From Betaproteobacteria bacterium (GTDB lineage: Bacteria; Pseudomonadota; Gammaproteobacteria; Burkholderiales; SG8-41): 50,194 nucleotides of DNA. Numbering within the stretch: position 1 is the stretch's first letter; each line of letters begins with the position of its first letter. Shown here one piece after another: positions 17,324 to 26,308 of the stretch. The translations under genes and the position numbers were made by a program. The notes beneath the pieces were generated by a model, which made no database searches, was not told where the DNA came from, and saw nothing but the letters and a program-made list of their open reading frames with translations. The stretch covers positions 1-50,194 of the forward strand of contig JACQOJ010000034.1 of NCBI GenBank assembly GCA_016202605.1, written 5' to 3'.

Positions 17324-19098
17324 TCCTTCCAGTGTTCGACGGTGAGTTGCACGCTGCGCGACCCGTTGTAGTCGTTCACGTCGAGGCGGTACACAGCGTC
17401 GATGCGCGCGGGCAGCGCCGGCGTCGAACCAAAAAGCATCGCGTCGAATACGCGCTGCCGGCGGGCAAGGCGCAGCTTCAGGTGCCGCTCGCCGACCGTG
17501 CGCTGGCTGACCACGTCGAACCGGTCGCAAAAGCGCGGCTCCGGGAAACCGTGCCCCCATACCTCCTGCCTGAGCAGGGCGGCCGTTTCAAGCGATGCCT
17601 CCGCGGGCTCCAGCGTGCCGTCGGTTTCGATCTGGCGTTCCAGATCGTCCGGCGTCAGCAGTGCCTGCGCGGTGTTTTCAAAAGTGTCGCTGAAGCGCTG
17701 GAAATCGAACTCCCGCAGTGTGAGACCGGCCGCCGCCGCGTGCCCGCCGAATTTCAGTATGAGATCGGGATGGCGCTTGGCGACCAGATCCAGCGCATCG
17801 CGCAGGTGCAAACCCGGGATTGACCGGCCCGAACCCCTGATCTCTCCGTCTCCGCTGCGCGCGAACGCGATCGTGGGACGGTGGTAGCGGTCCTTGATGC
17901 GCGAGGCGACGATCCCCACCACACCCTGATGCCATTCCGGGTGAAAAAGACTGAGACTGCAGCCGTCCTTCAGTTCCATGCGTTCCACGGCGGCAAGCGC
18001 GGTTTCCTGCATCCCGGCTTCGATGGTGCGGCGCTCCCGGTTCAGGTGGTCAAGCTCGGCCGCGATGGCGGCGACGCGCCGCGCGTCATCGCTCGCGAGG
18101 CATTCGATGCCGAGAGCCATGTCGGCGAGCCGTCCGGCGGCGTTGAGTCGCGGTGCGAGCGCGAAGCCGAGGTCGTGGACGGTCGCGCGCCGGGGGTCGC
18201 GTCCGGCGACCTGGAACAACGCGGCGATTCCGGGTTGCGGGCGGCCGGCGCGCACGCGCTCCAACCCGTGGTGCACCAGGATGCGGTTGTTGTCGTCGAG
18301 CTTTACGACATCGGCGACGGTGCCGAGCGCGACGAGAGGCAGCAGCTCCGCAAGGTTGGGCTCCGTCCGGGGAAATGATGAATGATGAATGACAGATGAT
18401 GAATTGTCCGTGCCGTCATGCCGCGTTGTGCGTTCCGCATTCGGAAGCTCGCTGAACGCGCCGCGCCGTCTCAGTTCGGCGCGCAGGGCGAGCATCAGGT
18501 AAAACATCACTCCCACGCCCGCCAGATGTTTGCCGGGGAACTCGCAGGCCGGCTGATTGGGATTGATGATGCACCACGCGTCCGGGAGGCGGGGGCCCGG
18601 CAGATGGTGATCGGTGATCAGCACCTTGAGACCGAGGCGGTTCGCTTCCGCGACCCCTTCGACGCTGGCGATGCCGTTATCCACGGTGATCAGGATATCG
18701 GGTCGTTTCGTGTCCGCCGCAAGGCGCACGATTTCCGGTGTCAGGCCGTAGCCGTGGGTGAAGCGGTCCGGCACCAGGTAATCGACGCTTGCGCCGCAGG
18801 CGCGCAGCGCGCGCAGACCCACGGCACAGGCCGTCGCGCCGTCGACGTCGTAATCGGCGACGATCAGCAGCTGCTTCCGGTTCGATATCGCGTCCGCGAG
18901 CAATCCGGCCATCTGCCGCAGATTGTGCATCCGTTCCGGCGGGATGATTCCGCCCAGATTCCGGTCGAGTTGCCCGGGCGCGCGGATGCCGCGCGCTGCG
19001 TACAAACGCGCCAGCAGCGGCGGTATGTCCGCGCGCACGAGTCTTTCCACCGCATCGATGGGAGCGGCGCGCGGCACGATCAGCGGCATTGCGTTCAT
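17317..19098 (-). CDS. recJ: Single-stranded-DNA-specific exonuclease RecJ
   Basis: A 5'-3' ssDNA exonuclease for recombination and mismatch/base-excision repair. The DHH phosphoesterase motifs are ADYDVDGATA (D82, D84, D86), VDNGIA (140-145) and DHH (163-165). The DHHA1 part and OB domain occupy the C-terminal half (HPEWHQGVVGIVASRIKDRY, FGGHAAAAGLTL). Length is 593 aa. An odd stretch at about residues 215-245 is Ser/Thr/His-rich and is encoded by AT-rich heptamer repeats. It sits between the conserved LMLALRAELRRRG and NLAELLPLVALGTVADVV segments, where E. coli RecJ has a much shorter link. It overlaps the upstream rpfE-like gene by 4 bp (ATGA). Confidence 0.95.
   Translation of the reverse strand: MNAMPLIVPRAAPIDAVERLVRADIPPLLARLYAARGIRAPGQLDRNLGGIIPPERMHNLRQMAGLLADAISNRKQLLIVADYDVDGATACAVGLRALRACGASVDYLVPDRFTHGYGLTPEIVRLAADTKRPDILITVDNGIASVEGVAEANRLGLKVLITDHHLPGPRLPDAWCIINPNQPACEFPGKHLAGVGVMFYLMLALRAELRRRGAFSELPNAERTTRHDGTDNSSSVIHHSSFPRTEPNLAELLPLVALGTVADVVKLDDNNRILVHHGLERVRAGRPQPGIAALFQVAGRDPRRATVHDLGFALAPRLNAAGRLADMALGIECLASDDARRVAAIAAELDHLNRERRTIEAGMQETALAAVERMELKDGCSLSLFHPEWHQGVVGIVASRIKDRYHRPTIAFARSGDGEIRGSGRSIPGLHLRDALDLVAKRHPDLILKFGGHAAAAGLTLREFDFQRFSDTFENTAQALLTPDDLERQIETDGTLEPAEASLETAALLRQEVWGHGFPEPRFCDRFDVVSQRTVGERHLKLRLARRQRVFDAMLFGSTPALPARIDAVYRLDVNDYNGSRSVQLTVEHWKEC
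18374..18404. repeat. AATGATG heptamer tandem repeats inside recJ
   Basis: About 30 bp made of AATGATG-type units (two exact copies followed by degenerate ones), AT-rich in a gene of about 65% GC. On the coding strand it reads as TTCATCATTCATCATT-type sequence and encodes SSSVIHHSS. It looks like an inserted low-complexity repeat that kept the frame. Confidence 0.75.
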
Positions 19099-20147
19099 GG
19101 CGCGGTGCCCGGCGCGTAGGCGGAAAGAGGCAGCGTTCTACGCCAGAACTTGCGCATATCGCTCCTGCCAAGCTCGAAACGCTCGCAACCTGCGGCGGCA
19201 AGCGCGGTGAGCGTCAATCCAGAAAGCCGGCCCTGCCTGAGCGCGGCGACGAGCGCGGCGATCCATTTGCGGTTCAGCGTTTCAATTCCGTCGCGCCAGG
19301 CGTTGAGGTCGCCGCGGCGCGCGGGTTGCGCCAGGTCGTCCAGCACCAGCAGGTGTCGATTGTCGTGATCGATCGTCCCGCGTATCGTTGTCAGCCAGTG
19401 ATCCGCGTCCGCGGGCGGCGGCGCGGCGAAGATGTCCGACCGCGCCGCCAGCGCCGATGCCAGCGGATCCGCCGCCCACAACGTCGAAAAATGACGCCCG
19501 GGAACGAGCGGTCGCCGGCCGCCGCCCCAAAGCCACACGCTGTTGATCGCGGGTTCTCCCCGCGCCTCACGGTCCCGATTCACCGGGTGGTCGTGAAACA
19601 GCATCTGGATTTCGTTGCAGACGTGGTGCCAGCGCAACGCGTTCTCGCCCTTCGGCAGGAAGGCGCGGATGCTGCGGCCGGAGACTTCGCCGGGCGAATG
19701 GGTGGCGATGCGCGGTTCGATATCCACGCGCAGATACCACCGTTCGGGGTGCGGCGCGCGGAACCGCAGGCCTTCTCCGGCGAACTGGCCATTCAAGCTT
19801 CCGGTGAGGGCGTCGGCCTCATCCGGGGAAATCGAGAAAGCGCTGCTGTCGGCGAGCAGCAACTGATCGTTGTAAGGTCGCAGGTGGACCGGATCGGCAC
19901 GCAACCAATAAGCCTCGCCGGGATCCCCACCGTCGAGTTCCAGGGTGAGCGGCGCCACCGGCCAGTCGGTCTGCCGCTCGACTTCGAATGCCTGGCACAA
20001 CCACGCTTCCATGGTGAGGGGAGGAAATGAACTGCGCCTGGCCCGCGCAAGCGATGTCTGCAGCTCGGGCACGACGAGATCCCGGTATGCCTCAGCGCTC
20101 CCACCGGGCGACCACCAGAGATCGGGAATCAGAAGCGTGCACTGCAT
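19095..20147 (-). CDS. RpfE-like conserved protein next to recJ
   Basis: A 350-residue cytoplasmic protein without signal peptide or membrane segment. The content and place (immediately before recJ, near prfB and lysS) match the gene called rpfE in the Xanthomonas rpf region and its many betaproteobacterial relatives, some of which are loosely annotated as phosphoglycerate-mutase-like. Recognisable conserved patches are YWLRADPVHLRPYNDQLLL, EIQMLFHDHPVN and NSVWLWGGGRRP. The His/Asp-rich patches suggest an enzyme, but no catalytic motif is certain. The start ATG at 20145-20147 gives MQCTLLIPDLWW; the open frame upstream of it is probably not used. It overlaps recJ by 4 bp, so the two are coupled. 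The lolC/lolD pair is divergent. Confidence 0.75.
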   Translation of the reverse strand: MQCTLLIPDLWWSPGGSAEAYRDLVVPELQTSLARARRSSFPPLTMEAWLCQAFEVERQTDWPVAPLTLELDGGDPGEAYWLRADPVHLRPYNDQLLLADSSAFSISPDEADALTGSLNGQFAGEGLRFRAPHPERWYLRVDIEPRIATHSPGEVSGRSIRAFLPKGENALRWHHVCNEIQMLFHDHPVNRDREARGEPAINSVWLWGGGRRPLVPGRHFSTLWAADPLASALAARSDIFAAPPPADADHWLTTIRGTIDHDNRHLLVLDDLAQPARRGDLNAWRDGIETLNRKWIAALVAALRQGRLSGLTLTALAAAGCERFELGRSDMRKFWRRTLPLSAYAPGTAP

Positions 20148-20246
20148 GGAAAACGTCGCCGTGCGGCAGTGTAGCACATGACCGGCGCGTGCTTTGGTCA
20201 TGGCGTTGTGGCACACTTCGCCTTTATTTCGGTAGCCCCGCTTCGC

Positions 20247-21491
20247 TTGAGCTCGTACGAGTTTTTCGTCGGTCTGCGCTACACGCGCGCCAGGCAGCGC
20301 ACGCGCTTCATATCGTTCATTTCCGTCATTTCGATCGCCGGCATGGCGCTCGGCATGATGGTGCTGATCACCGTGTTGTCGGTGATGAACGGATTCCAGC
20401 GGGAGATCCGGACCCGCATCCTCGGCGTCGCGTCACACGTGCAGATCAGCGGCGCGAACGGCACGCTGCGCGAGTGGGAAACGATCGCGCGGCAGGCCTC
20501 CCGCCACGGGCAGGTGATCGCCGTGGCGCCTTATGTCAACGCCCAGGGCCTGCTCACGTACGGCTCCGCCGTGCGCGGGGCCCTCATCCGCGGCATCGTT
20601 CCCCATCTCGAGGAGCGGGTCGCCGAGTTTGGAAAGCACATGAGAAGGGGCGGGCTCGAGGCTCTGCGGCCGGGCGAATTCGGGATCGTTCTCGGCGCCC
20701 AGCTCGCGCGCGCCCTCGGCGTTTCCGTCGGCGAGAGGGTCGTCCTCGTCGCCCCGCAGGGACAGGTGACGCCGGCCGGCATCCTGCCGCGGTTGAAGCA
20801 GTTCACGGTGGTCGGCGTCTTCAACGTGGACCACTATGAATACGATTCGGGACTCGCGCTCGTGCATCTCGAGGACGCGCAGATCCTGTTCCGCTTCGGC
20901 GACGCGGTCTCGGGCGTGCGGCTCAAGCTCAAGGATCTGTTCCAGTCGATGGCGGTGTCGCGCGAACTCGCGCGTCTTGTTTCGGCCGAAGTGTACATCA
21001 GCGACTGGACCCTGCAGCACGCCAACCTGCTGCGCGCGATCCAGATCGAGAAGCGCATGATGTTCCTGATCATCTTTCTGATCATCGCGGTGGCCGCATT
21101 CAACATCGTCTCGAGCCTGGTCATGGCGGTGAAGGACAAGCACTCGGACATCGCGATCCTGCGCACGCTCGGCGCAAGTCCGGCGAGCATCACCCGGATA
21201 TTCATGGTGCAGGGCACGATGATCGGCGTGCTGGGCACCGTGCTGGGCGTCGCGAGCGGGGTGCTGCTGGCGCTCAACGTCGACAGCGTGGTGCTGTTCA
21301 TTGAAAACCTGTTCGGGTTCAAGTTCTTCGCCAAGGACGTGTATCTGATCTCCGATCTGCCTTCGGAACTGCAGGCGCCCGACGTCGTCATGACTGCCGT
21401 CGCCTCGTTCGTGCTGAGCCTGCTGGCCACGATCTATCCCAGCTACCGCGCCGCGAAAGTGAATCCGGCGGAGGCGCTGAGGTATGAGTGA
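20247..21491 (+). CDS. lolC: Lipoprotein-releasing ABC transporter permease (LolC/LolE type)
   Basis: An inner-membrane permease that extracts outer-membrane-destined lipoproteins and passes them to LolA. It has the family layout: an N-terminal membrane helix ([27 protein letters not shown]), a large periplasmic domain (about 50-260) and three C-terminal helices ([15 protein letters not shown] onward), ending in [18 protein letters not shown]. The frame is open from an ATG at 20178, but family members begin 2-5 residues before [11 protein letters not shown]. The TTG at 20247 is therefore preferred (414 aa), without a strong ribosome binding site. A single permease gene accompanies lolD here, as in many betaproteobacteria, so LolC versus LolE is not meaningful. 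It overlaps lolD by 8 bp. Confidence 0.93.
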   Translation: MSSYEFFVGLRYTRARQRTRFISFISVISIAGMALGMMVLITVLSVMNGFQREIRTRILGVASHVQISGANGTLREWETIARQASRHGQVIAVAPYVNAQGLLTYGSAVRGALIRGIVPHLEERVAEFGKHMRRGGLEALRPGEFGIVLGAQLARALGVSVGERVVLVAPQGQVTPAGILPRLKQFTVVGVFNVDHYEYDSGLALVHLEDAQILFRFGDAVSGVRLKLKDLFQSMAVSRELARLVSAEVYISDWTLQHANLLRAIQIEKRMMFLIIFLIIAVAAFNIVSSLVMAVKDKHSDIAILRTLGASPASITRIFMVQGTMIGVLGTVLGVASGVLLALNVDSVVLFIENLFGFKFFAKDVYLISDLPSELQAPDVVMTAVASFVLSLLATIYPSYRAAKVNPAEALRYE

Positions 21492-22239
21492 GGCGAGCGA
21501 CGTGAAGCCGGAGCGGGGTGAAAAGGGGGTGGGCGGGACCGCGGATCCTGATCAGATCGTCCTGTCGTGCCGCGACCTGCGCAAGACCTATTTTCAGGGC
21601 GAGGTCGAGGTCCCGGTGCTGCTCGGGGTCGACCTCGAGGTGCGTTCCGGCGAGCGCGTGGCGATCGTCGGCGCGTCCGGCTCCGGCAAGAGCACGCTCC
21701 TGCATTTGCTCGGCGGGCTCGATGAGGCGACCGGGGGAGAAATCCGCATTCTCGACCGCGATCTGCGCGGCCGGAGCGAGGCCGAGCGCGGATACACGCG
21801 CAACCATGCGCTGGGCTTCGTCTACCAGTTCCACCATTTGCTGCCGGAATTCACCGCGGTGGAAAACGTGGCGATGCCGCTCTTCATCCGGCGGATGGCG
21901 CGGGAAGAGGCCTGCGCGAAGGCGGCGGAAATGCTCGCCGGAGTGGGCTTGAGCCATCGCCTCAGGCACACGCCGGGAGAGCTGTCGGGCGGAGAACGCC
22001 AGCGCGTCGCGCTCGCGCGCGCGCTCGTCACGCGGCCGGCATGCGTGCTGGCCGACGAGCCCACCGGAAACCTGGACCGGCACAACGCCGAAGCGGTGTT
22101 CGAGCTGATGCTGAAACTCAACCGCGACCTGGGAACGAGCTTCGTCATCGTCACGCATGACGAAAGGATCGCGGCGCGCGCCGACCGCATCCTGCGGCTG
22201 ATCGATGGTGTGCTGCAAAGTGCCGGCCGAGCGGAGTGA
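21484..22239 (+). CDS. lolD: Lipoprotein-releasing ABC transporter ATPase LolD
   Basis: The ATPase of the Lol exporter. The 251 residues carry Walker [10 protein letters not shown], the signature [15 protein letters not shown], Walker [12 protein letters not shown] and the switch His in VIVTHDE. The segment [20 protein letters not shown] is characteristic of LolD. The N-terminus has an extra charged stretch (about 25 residues) before [11 protein letters not shown], so the true start could be slightly downstream. However, the ATG at 21484 overlaps the permease stop and fits coupled translation. Confidence 0.95.
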   Translation: MSEASDVKPERGEKGVGGTADPDQIVLSCRDLRKTYFQGEVEVPVLLGVDLEVRSGERVAIVGASGSGKSTLLHLLGGLDEATGGEIRILDRDLRGRSEAERGYTRNHALGFVYQFHHLLPEFTAVENVAMPLFIRRMAREEACAKAAEMLAGVGLSHRLRHTPGELSGGERQRVALARALVTRPACVLADEPTGNLDRHNAEAVFELMLKLNRDLGTSFVIVTHDERIAARADRILRLIDGVLQSAGRAE

Positions 22240-22251
22240 ACCGGGCGGGGA

Positions 22252-22278
22252 CCGCGGGCGCGGAAGCGATGCCCGCGG
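22252..22278. terminator. GC-rich hairpin between convergent lolD and a small membrane-protein gene
   Basis: A perfect 8-bp stem CCGCGGGC / GCCCGCGG with an 11-nt loop sits in the 51-bp gap between two converging genes. There is no T-tract in either direction. It may act as a shared weak terminator or 3' mRNA stabiliser. Confidence 0.35.
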
Positions 22279-22290
22279 CGTTTCGCGGCG

Positions 22291-22608
22291 TTACGGCGCA
22301 GGCAGGACGCGGAGGATATTCGTCCCGGTCACCTCGCCATAGATGCGCTCGTCCTCCAGAGCCTGCGTCAGAACGAACCGCGACGCGGAGCGCTTGACCA
22401 GTCGCGGCGCGACGATGCCCATGGCGATCACCGCGAGTCCCGTCCAGACCCAGCCGACGAGGGCGAGTGCGACGCCCGCACCCACCACGGGCATCATGAC
22501 GAAGGGCAGCAGGAGGCGGGCGCTCAGGTAACGCCCCGCCATCGCGGGATCGATTTCGACTCTGATTTCGCCCGCGCTGTAGGCGCGCCGGAATTCGGCG
22601 TGCGTCAT
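22291..22608 (-). CDS. Small hypothetical membrane protein (105 aa)
   Basis: Not a family I recognise. The start ATG (22606-22608) shares one base with the stop of the upstream glycosylase gene (TGATG), which supports it as a real coupled gene. The N-terminal 28 residues are soluble (MTHAEFRRAYSAGEIRVEID). Two hydrophobic segments follow (about 31-50 and 52-68), then a basic turn (PRLVKRSASR) and a soluble tail with ALEDERIYGEVTG. The layout suggests a two-helix inner-membrane protein with both ends in the cytoplasm. Function unknown. Confidence 0.6.
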   Translation of the reverse strand: MTHAEFRRAYSAGEIRVEIDPAMAGRYLSARLLLPFVMMPVVGAGVALALVGWVWTGLAVIAMGIVAPRLVKRSASRFVLTQALEDERIYGEVTGTNILRVLPAP

Positions 22609-23225
22609 CAGTATTCCACCGGTATCGGATCGAGACTTCGCCACAGGTACCACGTCGCAACGGAGCGCCACGGCGCCCAGGTGTCGCCGATGCCGCGCAT
22701 CCGGCGCCGGGAGAGCGCCCGCCCGCGGTTGTAATGCAGGCTCATCGCGCGCTGCAGTCCGATGTCGTCGAGGGGCAGTACGTCGGGGCGGGCCATGTGG
22801 AAGATCAGAAACATTTCCGCGGTCCAGCGCCCGATGCCCTTGACGCGCGTGAGCTCGGCGATCAGGTCCTCGTCCTCGAACCGCGACAGGGCCGCGATAT
22901 CGAGCGCGCCGGAATGGAAGCGCGTGGCGAGATCGCAAAGATATTCGACCTTCCGGCCCGAAAGTCCGCAACTTCGCAGCCGGAAGGCGCCCGCGTTGAC
23001 GACGGCGGACGGCGTCACGAAGGAAATCTCGCGGGCGAGCCGGTCCCAGACGCTGTGAGCGGCTTTGACCGATATCTGCTGCCCGACGATCGCGCGCGCC
23101 AGCGTCTGAAATGCGTCACCGCGGCTGGCGAGGACGGCGTGCCTCAATCTCCCGATCAGGGCGCCGAGCACCGCGTCGCGCGCGGCGAGCTCGCGCGTCG
23201 CCTGTTTCCAGTACTGCGGCTTCAT
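22608..23225 (-). CDS. DNA-3-methyladenine glycosylase II (AlkA-type, HhH-GPD)
   Basis: A base-excision repair glycosylase of the HhH-GPD superfamily, expected to remove alkylated purines. The helix-hairpin-helix is at residues 126-137 (TRVKGIGRWTAE) and the GPD aspartates at 153-154 (LPLDDIGLQRA). An early signature AIVGQQISVKAA (45-56) is typical. It has only the catalytic part (205 aa) and lacks the extra N-terminal domain of E. coli AlkA, which is common in this subfamily. The start ATG at 23225 overlaps the DUF2062 gene stop by 4 bp. The open frame extends much further upstream but is a shadow. Confidence 0.9.
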   Translation of the reverse strand: MKPQYWKQATRELAARDAVLGALIGRLRHAVLASRGDAFQTLARAIVGQQISVKAAHSVWDRLAREISFVTPSAVVNAGAFRLRSCGLSGRKVEYLCDLATRFHSGALDIAALSRFEDEDLIAELTRVKGIGRWTAEMFLIFHMARPDVLPLDDIGLQRAMSLHYNRGRALSRRRMRGIGDTWAPWRSVATWYLWRSLDPIPVEY

Positions 23226-23794
23226 GTCCGCGGAGCGTTGCGGGCGGCGCGCCGCCGCCGCCGCTGGTACCATTCGTAGCGCACATGCAGCTGCCACGTC
23301 CAGTCGACCAGGAAATAGCCGGCGACGGCGAGCAGCACGGCGAGCAGGGGCAGCCCGATCACCAGCGGCTTGCCGACGCTGGAGAGCCATTCGAGCGCGG
23401 CGGGGAGCCACTCGCTGAAGCCCTTGCCTTCGAGACTGAAGGCGAGCGGGGGCAGGTTTCCGTTCGTTTGCAGCATGACGTACTGCCCCAGCTTGAAAGC
23501 CGCGACATAGAGGGGAACGATGGTGAAGGGATTCGAATACAGCGTCACGATCACGGCAATCGGCAGGTTCACGTGGAAACCGATCGCGAGCAGGGCGCTC
23601 ACCGTGAACTGCACCGGATTGCTGCCCGGCACGAGGCCCGCGAACAGGCCGACCGCCACGCCTCCCGCGACCGAGCGGCGATGCAGGTGCCACAGGTTGT
23701 GATGTTGCAGCCAGGGCCCGAAGCGGGCGATATGACGATTCTGCTTGACGCGCTCGTGGCTCGGCAGGAATTTACGGAAGAACTTGCGCGGCAT
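23222..23794 (-). CDS. DUF2062 membrane protein
   Basis: A small inner-membrane protein with a DUF2062 domain. After a basic N-terminus (MPRKFFRKFLPSHERVKQNR) comes the family signature: HRRSVAGGVAVGLFAGLVPG, LAIGFHVNLPIAVIVTLYSN and PFTIVPLYVAAFKLG. One further hydrophobic segment follows near residues 140-165, then an Arg-rich tail. Molecular function is not known. The frame stays open far upstream on the antisense of comEC, but the start ATG at 23794 (190 aa) fits the family. It lies divergent from comEC, with 96 bp between starts, and is likely co-transcribed with the glycosylase and the 105-aa protein. Confidence 0.88.
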   Translation of the reverse strand: MPRKFFRKFLPSHERVKQNRHIARFGPWLQHHNLWHLHRRSVAGGVAVGLFAGLVPGSNPVQFTVSALLAIGFHVNLPIAVIVTLYSNPFTIVPLYVAAFKLGQYVMLQTNGNLPPLAFSLEGKGFSEWLPAALEWLSSVGKPLVIGLPLLAVLLAVAGYFLVDWTWQLHVRYEWYQRRRRRAARNAPRT

Positions 23795-23890
23795 GTCCTG
23801 ATGCGAACCGGCTCGAAGCGGGAAATAAGAGGATTCTAACCAAAATCGTCCACCGGCTGGGCTTCCGCGCGTTAGGGACGGAGGATCTCC

Positions 23891-26290
23891 GTGCCCATGC
23901 GCATCAATATTCTCCTGTTTGCCGCCGGCGTCTGGATGCTGCAACAGCGCGCCGAGTTGCCGGCTCCGGGCGGCGCGTGGCTGCTGTGTCTGCCCGCGCT
24001 CGCGATACCCTTCCTGCCGAAAGCGGAACGCGCCGCCGGACTGATTCGGAAAGCCCTGGTCAGGATGCTCTGCTTTGCCCTTGGATTCTATTGGGCGGCG
24101 TTTCTCGCGCAGGCGCGCCTTTCCGAGGCGCTGCCCGCGCATTGGGAAGGGCGGGACATCACGATCCTGGGGGTAGTGGCGGGCCTGCCGCAAGTAACCG
24201 AGCGCAGCGTGCGTTTCGATCTCGACGTGGAAACGGTGCTGACGGAGAGTGCCGCGGTCCCGCGGCGCATCGCGCTGAACTGGTGGGGCGGCTCCGGCCG
24301 GACCGGGCGTGCGGCAACGCGTCCCGACCTGCGCAGCGGCGAGCGCTGGCAGCTCACGGTGCGGCTGCGCCGTCCGCGCGGCACCGCCAATCCGAACGGG
24401 TTCGACTACGAGGCATGGCTGCTGGAGCGCGGCATCCGCGCCGTCGGCTATGTCCGGACAAAGGGCGACAATCGCCGCCTGGCAGCGATGGTGCAGGAGC
24501 CGCGCTACTGGATCGAGGCGGCGCGGGAGGCGGTGCGCGGGCGGATCCGGCGCGCGCTGCCCGACGCACCCTACGCCGGCGTGATCGTGGCATTGGCGGT
24601 CGGCGACCAGCGGGCGATACCACTCTCGCAATGGCAGGTGTTCACGCGCACCGGCGTCAATCATCTGATGAGCATATCCGGCCTGCACGTAACGATGATC
24701 TCCGGCCTCGCTTTCGCGTTTGCGTACTGGTCGTGGTGTCGAAGCGCCCGGCTCACGCTGCGGCTGCCGGCGCGCAAGGCGGCAGCCGCAACGGGGTTCT
24801 TCGCCGCATTCGCCTACGCCATGCTCGCAGGGTTCGCGGTTCCGGCGCAGCGCACGCTCTACATGCTGACGGTGGCGGCCATCGCGTTGTGGCTGGGCGT
24901 GACGGGCTCCGTTTCGACGGTGCTCGTCATGGCATTGCTGGTCGTCGTGGTGCTCGATCCGTGGGCCGTGCTGGCGCCGGGTTTCTGGCTGTCTTTCGGA
25001 GCGGTCGCGTTGATCATGTACGTCACCGTGGGCAGGCTCGTACAGCCCCACTGGCTCAAGAACTGGGCGATCGTGCAGTGGGCGGTGACCCTGGGCCTGA
25101 TTCCACCGCTGATCGCGCTGTTTCAGCAGGTTTCGATCGTGTCGCCGTTCGCCAACGCCATCGCGATCCCGGTGGTGAGCCTGGTCGTGGTGCCGCTCAC
25201 GCTTCTGGGCGCCGTGTTGCCCTTTGACCTCGTTCTGGTCGCGGCGCATGAAGTCATGAGCTGGTGCATGTGGGTGCTCGAAACAATGAGCGAGCTGCCG
25301 GTAGCGGTGTGGCAGCAACATGCGCCGCCGCGCTGGGCGGTCATCGCCGCGGTGGCCGGGGTGGCCTGGCTGCTGCTTCCCCGGGGCGCCCCGGGGCGTT
25401 GGCTCGGGGTGGCCGGGTTCTTCCCTCTGTTCCTCATGCCCCCGCCGCAGCTTGAGGCCGGCGAATTGAGGCTCGCCGTGCTCGATGTCGGCCACGGTCT
25501 GGCGATCGTCGCCCGGACGCGCCATCATGCCCTGCTCTACGATACCGGACCGGCATTCGCTCCCGGCGCCGACAGCGGTAACCGCATCATCGTCCCGTAT
25601 CTTCGCGCCGCCGGCATCCGCCGGCTCGACGGGCTGATCGTCAGCCACGACGACATCGACCACAGCGGTGGCGCGGTCTCGGTCCTGCAGGCGCTGCCGG
25701 TGGACTGGATGCTCACGTCGCTGCCCGACCTGGATCCGCTGCTGATGGAAACCGAGCACGCGCTGCGCTGTTTTTCCGGGCAGAGCTGGGAGTGGGACGG
25801 CATACGCTTCGAGATCCTGCATCCGGGGCGCGACAGTTACGACGAAGCGCGCATCAAGGACAACGACCGCAGTTGCGTTCTGAAGATTTCCACGCGCGCG
25901 GGATACGTGCTGCTGCCGGGGGACATCGAGCGCGGCGGCGAAGAAGCCCTGCTGGCGGCGCACCGCGAGGCGCTGCTTGCGGATGTGCTGGTCGCGCCCC
26001 ATCAGGGCAGCAAGACGTCCTCGTCGCCGGAATTCGTGGCGGCGGTGAATCCGCAGGTCGTCCTGTTTCCCGTGGGCTACCGCAACCGGTTCGGCCACCC
26101 GCACGAGGACGTGGTGGAACGCTACCGGGCGATCGGCAGCCGGATCTACCGGACGGATCGCGACGGCGCGGTCACGCTGGTATTCACCGCCGCCGGCGCG
26201 ATGCGAATCGAGCCGCATCGCGCTATCTACCGCCGTTACTGGCAGAGCGCGTTCATCGACGATCCGGTGCCCGAACCCGGAGAGTTCTAG
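23891..26290 (+). CDS. comEC: DNA internalization protein ComEC/Rec2
   Basis: The inner-membrane channel for uptake of transforming DNA. At 799 aa it has the full three-part layout. An N-terminal DUF4131 domain (about 20-190) is followed by the competence membrane core (about 210-490, with GVNHLMSISGLHVTMISG and AGFAVPAQRTLYML). The C-terminal part is a metallo-beta-lactamase-like domain (about 510-770) with VLDVGHGLAIV, the metal motif SHDDIDHSGG and LVAPHQGSKTSS. The start is GTG at 23891, chosen because GGAGG lies 6 nt upstream; an ATG at 23897 is too far from it. Competence pilus genes are not in this window. It is convergent with tag. Confidence 0.95.
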   Translation: MPMRINILLFAAGVWMLQQRAELPAPGGAWLLCLPALAIPFLPKAERAAGLIRKALVRMLCFALGFYWAAFLAQARLSEALPAHWEGRDITILGVVAGLPQVTERSVRFDLDVETVLTESAAVPRRIALNWWGGSGRTGRAATRPDLRSGERWQLTVRLRRPRGTANPNGFDYEAWLLERGIRAVGYVRTKGDNRRLAAMVQEPRYWIEAAREAVRGRIRRALPDAPYAGVIVALAVGDQRAIPLSQWQVFTRTGVNHLMSISGLHVTMISGLAFAFAYWSWCRSARLTLRLPARKAAAATGFFAAFAYAMLAGFAVPAQRTLYMLTVAAIALWLGVTGSVSTVLVMALLVVVVLDPWAVLAPGFWLSFGAVALIMYVTVGRLVQPHWLKNWAIVQWAVTLGLIPPLIALFQQVSIVSPFANAIAIPVVSLVVVPLTLLGAVLPFDLVLVAAHEVMSWCMWVLETMSELPVAVWQQHAPPRWAVIAAVAGVAWLLLPRGAPGRWLGVAGFFPLFLMPPPQLEAGELRLAVLDVGHGLAIVARTRHHALLYDTGPAFAPGADSGNRIIVPYLRAAGIRRLDGLIVSHDDIDHSGGAVSVLQALPVDWMLTSLPDLDPLLMETEHALRCFSGQSWEWDGIRFEILHPGRDSYDEARIKDNDRSCVLKISTRAGYVLLPGDIERGGEEALLAAHREALLADVLVAPHQGSKTSSSPEFVAAVNPQVVLFPVGYRNRFGHPHEDVVERYRAIGSRIYRTDRDGAVTLVFTAAGAMRIEPHRAIYRRYWQSAFIDDPVPEPGEF

Positions 26291-26308
26291 GAGGCAAGCG
26301 TGCGGCCC

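Noticed and set aside
23222-26218. 998-codon open frame on the minus strand across comEC
   Set aside because: Only its last 190 codons are a recognisable gene (DUF2062). The rest is low-complexity Arg/His/Gln-rich antisense of comEC, an effect of high GC.
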